DNA from: Prevotella sp.
GTDB taxonomy: Bacteria; Bacteroidota; Bacteroidia; Bacteroidales; Bacteroidaceae
Reading direction: 5' to 3'
Assembly: GCA_017941345.1 (NCBI GenBank)
Contig: JAGAWQ010000002.1
Coordinates: 1 to 37,030, forward strand
Length of the DNA stretch: 37,030 nt
Each line of letters begins with the position of its first letter. Positions within the stretch are counted from its first letter, which is position 1. Both the position numbers and the translations under genes were made by a program. Below the pieces are notes generated by a model that worked only from the letters and a program-made list of their open reading frames with translations, ran no database searches and was not told the origin of the DNA. Below are positions 8,746-16,891 of the stretch, piece by piece.

Positions 8746-10143
8746 TTACTTTCCACCGCCGCCTAAAGCCGTATACAGCGATACGACGGCTTGCATCTTA
8801 TAGAAATCGTCAGTAACCTGAGAAAGCTGGGCAGACAACAGCTGTGTCTGGGCGGTGAGTACCTCCAGATAGCTGGAACCACTGCTCTTATAGAGGGCCT
8901 TGGTGTCCTCGACAGCCTTTGTCAACACAGCTACACGCTGCACCTCCAGCTTGGAGTTCTGGTCGTAGTAGTTATAGTTGACCAGCGCGTTAGACACCTC
9001 GTTGCCTGCTGAAAGGATGGCATTCTGCCAAGTGTTGTAAGCCTGCTCATACTGCAACTTGCTGACCTTCAGGTTAGCCGTCAGTGCGCCGCGATTGAAG
9101 ATGGGCTGCAACAGACTGCCAAAGAAGGAGGTCGTCCACTTGCCGGGGTTTGCCGTTCCCGTCAGATTACCAAACGAAGCCGAAGCACCGATGGTGATGT
9201 TGGGATAGAACTGGGCACGAGCGGTCTGCACGTCATGGAAGCAGGAAGCCAAAGACATCTCTGCATTATGCACGTCAGGACGGTTCTTCAGCAAGTCAAC
9301 ACCCACACCCGTAGCAAACTCGCTGGGCAAAGACTGTTCGGCCAGCGTGGTACGGGGAATCTGCTGACCTGCCTGTCCGATGAGCAGCGAGAGGGCATTC
9401 TCAGTAGCACGTATCTGACGACGGAAGTCGTTGGCCTGTGTCTGAGTAGACAGATAAGCGGCCTCAGCACTCTGCACGCTGGTAGAACGCATACGACCCA
9501 GTTTATACTGCAGCTTCATCATCTCCCAGGTCTCCTTCGCCATCTCTCCCATCTCAGTAACGATGGCGAGCTGACGGTCGAGCATCAGCAGCGTATAGTA
9601 ACTGTTGGCTATGCCGCTGATAACCTGAGCACGAACCGCCATCTGGTAGTCCTTGAAGCCCAGAAGCTTCATCTGGGTGGAGCGCTTCTGCGACAGCACA
9701 TTGCCGAAGAGGTCGAGTGTCCAGCTGGCAGCCACAGGAAAATTATAAGACTTAGTGGTCTGCGACGGGTCGAGATGGACCGTTGTCACATTGCCGATTT
9801 GCGTCATATTGCTACCCAGCGTGATGGCGGGCAGGAAAGCTAGCTTGGCAGCTTTCAGCATAGCCTCATACATCTGCACTGTCAGGGCTGCATTCTGCAG
9901 GTTGGCATTCTTGGCCAAGCCCTGCTCGATGAGCTGCTGCAACTGAGGGTCGGTGAAGACACTTCGCCAAGGCAGATTGCCAAACGAGGCGGTATCCTGC
10001 GGTGCAACTGCCAGCGTGTCAACATCGCTGACCACATCGCGGATGAGTCCCTTGGTATTGACCTCAGGGCGCTCATATTTGTTATATAGGCCGCAGCTGC
10101 TCATCAGCAGCGAGGCGGCGGCGATAATCATTACTTTCTTCAT
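8746..10143 (-). CDS. outer-membrane efflux lipoprotein (TolC/NodT family)
   Basis: This is the outer-membrane channel of the tripartite pump encoded with it. The 465-residue product has a lipoprotein signal (MSSC, Cys17). Two repeated outer-membrane-efflux halves follow, with long coiled-coil helices (about residues 50-260 and 260-460). The first half contains FTDPQLQQLIEQGLAKNANLQNAAL, the second LLKNRPDVHNAEMSLASC; both are NodT-family signatures. It begins 6 bp after the pump gene. Confidence 0.93.
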   Translation of the reverse strand: MKKVMIIAAASLLMSSCGLYNKYERPEVNTKGLIRDVVSDVDTLAVAPQDTASFGNLPWRSVFTDPQLQQLIEQGLAKNANLQNAALTVQMYEAMLKAAKLAFLPAITLGSNMTQIGNVTTVHLDPSQTTKSYNFPVAASWTLDLFGNVLSQKRSTQMKLLGFKDYQMAVRAQVISGIANSYYTLLMLDRQLAIVTEMGEMAKETWEMMKLQYKLGRMRSTSVQSAEAAYLSTQTQANDFRRQIRATENALSLLIGQAGQQIPRTTLAEQSLPSEFATGVGVDLLKNRPDVHNAEMSLASCFHDVQTARAQFYPNITIGASASFGNLTGTANPGKWTTSFFGSLLQPIFNRGALTANLKVSKLQYEQAYNTWQNAILSAGNEVSNALVNYNYYDQNSKLEVQRVAVLTKAVEDTKALYKSSGSSYLEVLTAQTQLLSAQLSQVTDDFYKMQAVVSLYTALGGGGK

Positions 10144-10149
10144 AGCTTC

Positions 10150-13100
10150 TTACTCCTCCAATTTATAATCAACAGGGCGGTGTGCATACTGACTAATCTC
10201 AGTAGCCACGTCAGTATTCTCTTCATCGCCTTCGAACTTCATCGGACGGAACTTCTCCTGCAAGCCCTGGAAGATGACAAACAAGCCAGGCACAACGATA
10301 ATCTGGAACAGGGTGCCGAGCAGCATACCGCCTACGGCAGCCGCACCCAACGTCTGGTTACCATTCTTACCTACACCCGAAGCGAACATCATAGGCAGCA
10401 GACCAATGACCATTGCAAGCGAGGTCATCAAGATAGGACGCAGACGGGCTGCAGCACCTAAGATAGCCGACCATGAGATAGCCATACCAAGCTGGCGACG
10501 CTCAAGTGCGAACTGCACAATCAGGATGGCGTTCTTTGCCAGCAGACCAATCAGCATAATCAGCGAAATCTGCATATAGATATCGTTGGAGTGGCCGAAC
10601 ATCATGGTGAAAAGGAAACAGCCAGCCAGACCGAACGGAACGGAGAGTACTACGGCCAGCGGCAGGATGTACGACTCGTACTGTGCCGACAGAATCAGGT
10701 AGATGAACACGAAGCACAACAGGAAGATGATACCAGTCGTGTTCGACGCCTTGGCCTCCTCACGGGTCAGACCCTGATACTCGTAGGTGTAACCTGTAGG
10801 CAGTATGTCGGCAGCAACCTCCTGGGCTGCCTTGATGGCCTCACCCGTAGAATAGCCGTTAGCCACCGTTGCCGTCACATTGATAGAGGTGAACAGGTTG
10901 AAACGGTTGATGTTCGAAGGTCCATAGACACGCTCCAAGCGACAGAACTCCTCAACGGGTGACATGCCACCGGGAGTGCGCACATAGACACTCTTCAGCG
11001 ACTCTTGTGTCATACGAGTTTCAGGAGAGCCCTGAACCATCACACGATAGAGCTTACCATAGCTGTTGAAGTTAGAGGCATAAAGTCCGCCATAGTAGCC
11101 TTGCAAGGTAGTCAGCACCGTAGTAGGCGAAATGCCTGCCTTCTTACATTTTGCCACATCCACATGAACCATGTACTGCGGATAGTTGGGGTTGTAGGAG
11201 GTCTGTGCCGTCTGGAATTCAGGACGTTTGTTGAGCTCGGCCAGATAGTCCTTCACAATGCCGAAGAACTTGCTCAGGTCACCGCCTGTACGGTCCTGCA
11301 TGACTATTGACACACCCGAGTTAGCCGAGAAGCCTGGAATCATAGGCGGAGCAAAGGCCAGAATCTGAGCATCCTTGATATGAGCTGTCTTGAGGTATAT
11401 CTGTGCCAGCACACCAGTAGACTCGTAAGGATTGAGGAAGAAACGATATATGCCGTCACCCTCCCACAGACCGCTGAGTTTCCACCAGAAGCCCTTCTGA
11501 CGCTCCTCGAAGGATTTCAGCTTGATGATGAAGGTGGCCTGGTCGGAACCCGAACCGGCAATAAAGTTATAACCCTGAATCTGCTCACGGTTCTTGATGG
11601 CAGGGTCGGCAGCAAGGATAGAGTCTACCTGACTGATGACCTGCTTGGTGCGAGCTACTGATGTTGCGGGTGGCATTGAGATGGTACAGAAGATAGTACC
11701 GGTATCCTCGTCGGGTACCAGACCGGTCTTGGTGGTCGAGAAAGTCACTACCAATACCACAATGGCCAAAACAACGGTAGTAAGGACGGAAAGGGGCTTG
11801 CGCACCAGCTTTTCAACGTTGCCCTTATACTTGGCCAACACCTTATCATAGGCGGCATTGAACGACGCATGGAAACGGTCAATTACCGACATCTTCTTCT
11901 CGTGTCCATCCTTGTCGTGCGGCTTCAGGAAGATGGCGCACAGGGCAGGAGACAGCGTCAGGGCGTTCAGAGCCGAGATAAAGATGGAGACGGCCATCGT
12001 CACACCGAACTCACGGTAGAACGTTCCTGAAGTACCACCGATGAACGATACGGGAATGAACACTGAAGCCATCACCAGCGTGATGGAGATGATAGCACCC
12101 GAAATCTCGTTCATAGCATCGATAGAAGCAGTCATGGCCGACTTGTAGCCCTGGTCGAGCTTGGCATGTACGGCCTCAACAACCACAATGGCATCGTCGA
12201 CCACAATGGCGATTGCCAATAGCAACGCCGACAGCGTCAACAGGTTGATGGAGAATCCGAAGACGCTCAGGAAGAAGAACGTACCAATGAGTGATACAGG
12301 TACGGCAATCAGCGGGATGAGCGTAGAACGCCAGTCTTGCAGGAAGACATAGATGACGACGAACACCAGTATCAGCGTGAATACAAGTGTAAACACCACC
12401 TCCTCGATAGAAGCATACAGAAACTCCGTCACATCGTAGTTAATCTTGTAAACCATGCCCGGCGGGAACAGCTTAGCCTGCTCTTCCAGCTCAGCCTTCA
12501 CCTGCTTGGCAATCTCGTTGGCGTTAGAACCGGCAATCTGCTGCACCATACCCATTACCGACGGGATGTTGTTGTTCTTCATCGACACGGAGTACTGCTG
12601 GCCTCCCAGCTCAATACGTGCCACATCCTTCAGTTTCAGGGTCTGTCCCTCGTCATCGCTCTTAATGATGATGTTGCCAAACTCCTCAGGAGTCTTGAAA
12701 CGACCAGTATAGCGCATGGCATACTCGTAGGACACGTCTGACTGTTCGCCAAACGAACCTGGAGCAGCCTCGATGTTCTGTTCAGCCAGTACTCCGCTGA
12801 TGTCAGAAGGCATCAGGTTGTGCTGCTTCATCACGTCGGGCTTCAGCCAGATACGCATCGAGTAGGTCTTCAGACCGGGTGACTGCACGTCACCCACACC
12901 CTGGATTCGCTTCAGCGCTGGTATAATATTAATGTTGGCATAGTTGGTCAGGAACTCGTCATCATAACGACCGTCAGAGGTCAGCGAGTACATCAGCACC
13001 TGTGATGTCTGACGCTTCATCACCGTCACACCAATCTGGTTAACCTCCGAAGGTAACAGCGCCGAGGCCTGCGACACACGGTTCTGCACGTTGACAGCAC

Positions 13101-13407
13101 ACATATCGGCGTTCATACCCTGACGGAACAACACGCTGATTTGTGCCGAACCGGAACCAGCCGTCGACGATATATAGTCCATACCCTCCACACCGTTGAT
13201 ACTCTCTTCCAGCGGCGTGATGACGGAGTTCTTCACCGTCTCGGCATCAGCACCGGGATAGCTGGTCCATACTACTACGGTTGGCGGCGCAATATCTGGA
13301 TACTGCTCAATAGGCAGCGATACCAGTCCAATAAAACCCAGCAAGACGATGAGGATAGAAATCACCGTCGACAATACCGGGCGTTTGATAAAATTAGTAA
13401 ATGTCAT
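10150..13407 (-). CDS. RND efflux pump, HAE1/AcrB family
   Basis: Inner-membrane proton-driven transporter exporting hydrophobic or amphiphilic compounds through the adaptor and outer-membrane channel. The 1085-residue length and two repeats, each with six membrane helices and a large periplasmic loop, fit the HAE1 family. The first helix is typical (FIKRPVLSTVISILIVLLGFIGL). Helix 4 carries the proton-relay aspartate pair (AIVVDDAIVVVEA). A conserved helix follows in the second half (LIGLLAKNAILIVQFA). The C-terminus is an acidic cytoplasmic tail. It is 40 bp after the adaptor gene, across a spacer of GTAAAAAG-like repeats. Substrate cannot be read from sequence. Confidence 0.96.
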   Translation of the reverse strand: MTFTNFIKRPVLSTVISILIVLLGFIGLVSLPIEQYPDIAPPTVVVWTSYPGADAETVKNSVITPLEESINGVEGMDYISSTAGSGSAQISVLFRQGMNADMCAVNVQNRVSQASALLPSEVNQIGVTVMKRQTSQVLMYSLTSDGRYDDEFLTNYANINIIPALKRIQGVGDVQSPGLKTYSMRIWLKPDVMKQHNLMPSDISGVLAEQNIEAAPGSFGEQSDVSYEYAMRYTGRFKTPEEFGNIIIKSDDEGQTLKLKDVARIELGGQQYSVSMKNNNIPSVMGMVQQIAGSNANEIAKQVKAELEEQAKLFPPGMVYKINYDVTEFLYASIEEVVFTLVFTLILVFVVIYVFLQDWRSTLIPLIAVPVSLIGTFFFLSVFGFSINLLTLSALLLAIAIVVDDAIVVVEAVHAKLDQGYKSAMTASIDAMNEISGAIISITLVMASVFIPVSFIGGTSGTFYREFGVTMAVSIFISALNALTLSPALCAIFLKPHDKDGHEKKMSVIDRFHASFNAAYDKVLAKYKGNVEKLVRKPLSVLTTVVLAIVVLVVTFSTTKTGLVPDEDTGTIFCTISMPPATSVARTKQVISQVDSILAADPAIKNREQIQGYNFIAGSGSDQATFIIKLKSFEERQKGFWWKLSGLWEGDGIYRFFLNPYESTGVLAQIYLKTAHIKDAQILAFAPPMIPGFSANSGVSIVMQDRTGGDLSKFFGIVKDYLAELNKRPEFQTAQTSYNPNYPQYMVHVDVAKCKKAGISPTTVLTTLQGYYGGLYASNFNSYGKLYRVMVQGSPETRMTQESLKSVYVRTPGGMSPVEEFCRLERVYGPSNINRFNLFTSINVTATVANGYSTGEAIKAAQEVAADILPTGYTYEYQGLTREEAKASNTTGIIFLLCFVFIYLILSAQYESYILPLAVVLSVPFGLAGCFLFTMMFGHSNDIYMQISLIMLIGLLAKNAILIVQFALERRQLGMAISWSAILGAAARLRPILMTSLAMVIGLLPMMFASGVGKNGNQTLGAAAVGGMLLGTLFQIIVVPGLFVIFQGLQEKFRPMKFEGDEENTDVATEISQYAHRPVDYKLEE

Positions 13408-13447
13408 TGCTTTACCTTTTTTACTTTCTTACCTTTTTACCTTTTTA
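13408..13447 (-). repeat. short-period A/G-rich repeat spacer between adaptor and pump genes
   Basis: On the minus strand the spacer is a run of GTAAAAAG-like units (GGTAAAAAGGTAA and similar) with slight variation. It lies between two genes that surely share a transcript and contains no hairpin. Similar low-complexity spacers occur at 3740-3861 and 22389-22416. Confidence 0.6.
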
Positions 13448-14608
13448 CTACTTCTTCATGGCAGAAACGATGTCGCCAGCCGACATTGCCTTTGCCTGCT
13501 CGTCTATCTTTTCCTGGTAGCGCTGAGGGGTAATAGGAACAATTTCCATTCCATCAGACAGCTTTGTGATACCGTTGGTGACATACTTATCGCCAACCTT
13601 CAGGCCACCCGTCACGATATAATTGTTACCGTCGTTCTGGGGATCTACAGTAATCTCGGTATACTTCACCTTATTATCCTTACCAACGGTATAGACAAAC
13701 TTCTTATTCTGAACTTCCGAAACGCATGATTGTGGAATAATGATAGCACTGCTGTTCACGCGGGGAATAACAATATTGCCCGTAGCACCGCTCTTCAGCG
13801 TCTTCTCTGGATTGGAGAAAGAAGCGATGAGCTGAACGGAACCGGTCTCCTGGTCGATGACGCCACTCATACGAGTCACCTGACCTTCGTGAGTATAAAT
13901 GCTGCCATCAGCCAACTGAAGCTTTACGGCAGGCATCGAGCTGATGCCCTGCTGCGACAAAATCATAGCCTCCTTCTCGGTGATTGAGAAGTAGACATCC
14001 ATCGACGAAATGTTAGATACCGTTGTCAGTACATTTGAACCACTGACTAATGCACCTTTCTTGAAAGGCAAAGTGCCTACCACACCTGCTGCAGGACTCT
14101 TAACATAGCAGAAACTCAGCGCCTCCTTGGCATTGGCAAGGGCGGCCTGGGCCTGAGCCAGCTGAGCAAGAGCAGACTCGTAATTGTTCTGCGAGGTTTG
14201 CATCTCGTAGTCACCTATGACCTTATTAGCATGCAACTGCTTCGAGTTCTCAAACGTCAACTTAGCCGTGTTCACCTGCTGTTGGGCAGCATTAACGGCG
14301 GCCTGAGCCTGACGCACCTGAGCCTGATATGTCTCATTGTCAATCACGAACAGAACCTGTCCGGCACTTACCGTCTGACCTTCCTTCACGTTAATCTGTA
14401 CCAGAAAGCCCTGAGCCTTCGGGCGAATCTCTACATCCTGAACACCCTTGATAGTAGCAGGATAGACCGTCTGCATGTCGGCAGTTGACGTTCCTGCTGC
14501 TATTACAGGAAACTCATTGTCGCCGAAATTGGGGCGACCACCTCCGCCACCGCAAGAAACCAACGTTGCAGCAACAGCTGCAAGCATCATCATCTTTTTC
14601 ATTTTCAT
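13448..14608 (-). CDS. efflux RND periplasmic adaptor (membrane fusion) lipoprotein
   Basis: The adaptor bridges the RND pump and the outer-membrane channel. From the ATG at 14608 the protein has 386 residues. It has a lipoprotein signal (LVSC, Cys19) followed by five glycines, then a lipoyl/barrel-sandwich half (VEIRPKAQGFLVQINVKEGQTVSAGQ). A helical hairpin rich in Ala/Gln/Asn follows (about residues 90-160), then the second lipoyl half (VKSPAAGVVG) and beta-barrel and membrane-proximal domains. The frame is open 70 codons further upstream to 14818, but that stretch is AT-rich, non-family and runs over the promoter, so I reject the longer start. It is the first gene of the four-gene efflux operon and diverges from the sigma factor gene. 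Confidence 0.93.
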   Translation of the reverse strand: MKMKKMMMLAAVAATLVSCGGGGGRPNFGDNEFPVIAAGTSTADMQTVYPATIKGVQDVEIRPKAQGFLVQINVKEGQTVSAGQVLFVIDNETYQAQVRQAQAAVNAAQQQVNTAKLTFENSKQLHANKVIGDYEMQTSQNNYESALAQLAQAQAALANAKEALSFCYVKSPAAGVVGTLPFKKGALVSGSNVLTTVSNISSMDVYFSITEKEAMILSQQGISSMPAVKLQLADGSIYTHEGQVTRMSGVIDQETGSVQLIASFSNPEKTLKSGATGNIVIPRVNSSAIIIPQSCVSEVQNKKFVYTVGKDNKVKYTEITVDPQNDGNNYIVTGGLKVGDKYVTNGITKLSDGMEIVPITPQRYQEKIDEQAKAMSAGDIVSAMKK

Positions 14609-14679
14609 ACCTATTTTTAAGAATTTAATTTCTATGTCTTCTACTGAAAACCCAACACGTTTAATCAGTTTTCGGTGTG

Positions 14680-14687
14680 CAAAATTA
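14680..14687 (-). promoter_or_regulatory. -7 promoter box for the efflux operon
   Basis: On the minus strand TAATTTTG matches TAnnTTTG and is followed by GC, as usual at Bacteroidetes starts. It lies 71 bp before the adaptor ATG. No clear -33 TTTG is seen at the expected distance. The surrounding 14690-14760 is very AT-rich. Confidence 0.5.
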
Positions 14688-14752
14688 CTAAAAAGCCACC
14701 ATATAAATATATATGACATTCCATATTTAACAAACTTTATCAAGGAATAGCC

Positions 14753-14783
14753 TTTGTTATTACCAAATATAATCCTATCTTTG
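14753..14783 (+). promoter_or_regulatory. promoter of the small sigma factor gene
   Basis: TTTG at 14753-14756, a 19-bp spacer, then TATCTTTG at 14776-14783: a near-perfect Bacteroidetes housekeeping promoter, 25 bp before the ATG at 14809. Confidence 0.75.
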
Positions 14784-14808
14784 CACCCAGAAACAGAAAA
14801 GAAGAGCA

Positions 14809-15363
14809 ATGAAAACAACCGAAAGAGACATCCTCATCACAAATAACATGGGTTATGTCGTGACGCTGGCTCGCCAGTACAAAAGCGATTTATTAAGCAC
14901 GGACGACCTCATCAGCGAGGGAAGCATCGGACTGATGAAAGCTGCTGACAAATTTGATGCTAGTCGAGGCAAGCCCTTCGTCACCTTTGCTGCGCCATAT
15001 ATTCGTCGAAGTATTGAGGAAGCCATCAGACGGGTGACCGGCGAAACCCCTGTCTTCTCTACAGACGAAAGCCTGCCTGTTGGTTCGAACAATAATTTTA
15101 CATTACTGAACGTCCTGGAAGACAAGGACGCTCCCCACACGGATGCCACGCTGGAGCAGAACGCCCTGTCGGACGAACTGACCATGGCCATTGCCACCCT
15201 GAACGAACGCGAACAGGCTATCGTCAGGCGATTTTATGGAATTGACTGCCAGCGCATGACGATGGCAGAGATTGGTATGGAATTAGGACTGAAGCGGGAA
15301 CGTGTACGCCAGATTCGCGACAAAGCCGTGCGAAAACTTAAGAAACAAGGCCCATCTGCTTAG
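14809..15363 (+). CDS. small sigma-70 family RNA polymerase sigma factor
   Basis: A 184-residue sigma factor with region 2 (about residues 8-75, including DLISEGSIGLMKAADKFD) and an RpoD-like region 4 (about 125-180). The C-terminal helix-turn-helix, MTMAEIGMELGLKRERVRQI, is the usual -35/-33 reader. The protein is much shorter than the roughly 286-residue primary sigma factor of Bacteroidetes. Regions 1 and most of 3 are missing. The -10-reading helix of region 2.3-2.4 lacks the normal YAxWWIRQ and reads FAAPYIRRS. It is therefore an alternative sigma factor, unlike ECF factors in its region 4. Its last 26 bases overlap the end of the convergent cca gene. It diverges from the efflux operon; whether it controls it is unknown. 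Confidence 0.88.
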   Translation: MKTTERDILITNNMGYVVTLARQYKSDLLSTDDLISEGSIGLMKAADKFDASRGKPFVTFAAPYIRRSIEEAIRRVTGETPVFSTDESLPVGSNNNFTLLNVLEDKDAPHTDATLEQNALSDELTMAIATLNEREQAIVRRFYGIDCQRMTMAEIGMELGLKRERVRQIRDKAVRKLKKQGPSA

Positions 15364-16765
15364 CTTTCTCGAGAAGCAGTTCCATCAGAGGCTCACGCTC
15401 GTTGGCTACGCGATTGTCCAAGACAGCATCTTTCAGATACTGTTTCAGCACACCAACCTCGCGTGAGGGCTGCAGGTGAAACATCTCCATAATCTCATTG
15501 CCGTCAATAACAGGCTGCAACAAGCGTTTGTAGTCTTTTTCCTGCAGGTCGGCCAACTTTTCACGCACCATACGGAAATTCTCCAGAAACATCTTCTTGC
15601 GCACCTCGTTCTTCGATGTAATGTCTGCCTCGCAAAGCATCATCAAGTCGTCAATATCATCGCCTGCATCGCTGAGCAAACGGCGTACTGCGCTGTCAGT
15701 CACCTCACTATCGGCTATCACTTGGGGACGCATGTGCAGGTCGACCAGTTTCTGTACATATTTCATCTCTCCCCCCATAGGCAGCTTCAACCTACGGAAA
15801 ATCTGTGGTACCATCTTGGCACCAATAATATTATGGTTATGGAAAGTCCATCCGACTCCAGCCTCCCATCGTTTTGAGCGCGTCTTACCTACGTCGTGAA
15901 GCAATGCAGCCCAGCGAAGCCAAAGAGAAGCATCGTTTTTGCATACGTTTTCCAACACTTCTAATGTGTGGTAGAAATTATTCTTATGCGCACGTCCGTC
16001 ACGTTTTTCCACAATGTCCAGCGCAGCCAGCTCTGGCAGAATAATATTCAGCAAGCCGCTACGCTGCAGGTACTCGAAGCCTATGCTCGGATGGGGAGCC
16101 ATCATGATTTTGTTCAGCTCCACCTCAATGCGCTCGCCACTGACTATCTTAATGCGTTCTACCATGTTCTGCAGGCCTGCAAAGGTCGTTTCCTCTATCT
16201 GAAAATTCAGCTGCGTGGCAAAGCGTATGCAGCGCATCATGCGAAGGGGGTCGTCGCTGAACGTCACCTCAGGGTCAAGTGGTGTGGCAATGATGCCGTC
16301 CTCCAAATCGGCGATGCCGTTGAACGGGTCTACCAGCTCCCCGAAGCGGTTCTTATTCAAACAGATAGCCATCGCATTGATGGTGAAGTCGCGCCGGTTC
16401 TGGTCATCCTCCAGCGTACCGTCCTCGACTATCGGCTTGCGCGAGTCGTGGCTGTAGCTTTCCTTACGGGCACCTACAAACTCTACCTCCATCTGGCGGT
16501 ATTTCACCTGCGCCGTACCAAAATTCTTGAAAACACTCAGGTGAGCATGCCGTCCCAACAACTGTTTCAGGCCTTTGGCCACTTCAATGCCGCTGCCCAC
16601 CACCACGACATCAATGTCATTGCTGGGTCTTTCAAGGAAGATATCGCGCACAAAGCCCCCCACCACATAGCATTCCACCCCTAGCCCGTCAGCTACAGAT
16701 GAAATCTGGCGAAAAATCTCCTGGTCCAATATCTTGGCTAATGCATGGTCTGAATACAGCTTCAT
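15338..16765 (-). CDS. cca: CCA tRNA nucleotidyltransferase with HD domain
   Basis: Adds or repairs the 3' CCA end of tRNAs. The 475-residue product has the class II nucleotidyltransferase head: YVVGGFVRD at about residues 33-41, then the metal-binding DID at 50-52. The RRDFTINAMA motif follows, then RMMRCIRFATQL of the neck, and an HD phosphohydrolase domain (LLHDVGKT, about residue 290). Length is normal for the bacterial HD-containing type. The gene stands alone with its own -7 box and converges on the sigma factor gene with a 26-bp overlap of coding sequence. Confidence 0.95.
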   Translation of the reverse strand: MKLYSDHALAKILDQEIFRQISSVADGLGVECYVVGGFVRDIFLERPSNDIDVVVVGSGIEVAKGLKQLLGRHAHLSVFKNFGTAQVKYRQMEVEFVGARKESYSHDSRKPIVEDGTLEDDQNRRDFTINAMAICLNKNRFGELVDPFNGIADLEDGIIATPLDPEVTFSDDPLRMMRCIRFATQLNFQIEETTFAGLQNMVERIKIVSGERIEVELNKIMMAPHPSIGFEYLQRSGLLNIILPELAALDIVEKRDGRAHKNNFYHTLEVLENVCKNDASLWLRWAALLHDVGKTRSKRWEAGVGWTFHNHNIIGAKMVPQIFRRLKLPMGGEMKYVQKLVDLHMRPQVIADSEVTDSAVRRLLSDAGDDIDDLMMLCEADITSKNEVRKKMFLENFRMVREKLADLQEKDYKRLLQPVIDGNEIMEMFHLQPSREVGVLKQYLKDAVLDNRVANEREPLMELLLEKAKQMGLVS

Positions 16766-16792
16766 GATACTCTGAAATAATCATTTTGGGCA

Positions 16793-16800
16793 CAAAGGTA
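16793..16800 (-). promoter_or_regulatory. -7 promoter box for cca
   Basis: TACCTTTG on the minus strand, 27 bp before the cca ATG at 16765. It matches TAnnTTTG. The -33 element is not distinct. Confidence 0.55.
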
Positions 16801-16821
16801 CAAAATAATTGCGAAAAAAGG

Positions 16822-16851
16822 TTGATTATTGTAAAATAATCGCTACCTTTG
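16822..16851 (+). promoter_or_regulatory. promoter of the PAP2-to-folE gene cluster
   Basis: TTG at 16822-16824 (within GTTG), a 19-bp spacer and TACCTTTG at 16844-16851. It lies back to back with the cca promoter. The predicted leader holds a five-codon frame that overlaps the main start codon. Confidence 0.65.
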
Positions 16852-16876
16852 CACTCAAATTTTAATTTAGATTTAA

Positions 16877-16891
16877 ATGAAAAAGCTATGA
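16877..16891 (+). CDS. leader mini-frame of four residues (MKKL) overlapping the PAP2 start
   Basis: ATG at 16877 opens a four-codon frame whose TGA stop overlaps the ATG of the downstream gene (ATGA at 16888-16891). It could couple translation of the downstream gene or simply be chance in A-rich leader sequence. Confidence 0.25.
   Translation: MKKL

Noticed and set aside
14753..14808. Autoregulation of the small sigma factor through its own promoter
   Set aside because: The promoter is a standard TTTG/TAnnTTTG housekeeping type, so nothing in the sequence points to self-recognition.
13448..14818. Adaptor gene starting at 14818, giving 456 residues
   Set aside because: The extra 70 residues are AT-rich, unlike the family, place the lipoprotein signal in the middle and run across both divergent promoters. 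The ATG at 14608 begins a proper lipoprotein signal.
15968..16684. 238-codon plus-strand frame opposite cca
   Set aside because: It is the antisense of a well-supported gene, with codon pattern and composition of a shadow (many His/Gln/Val). The same holds for long frames opposite gldM (3085-3741) and the lpxA-like gene (7911-8585).
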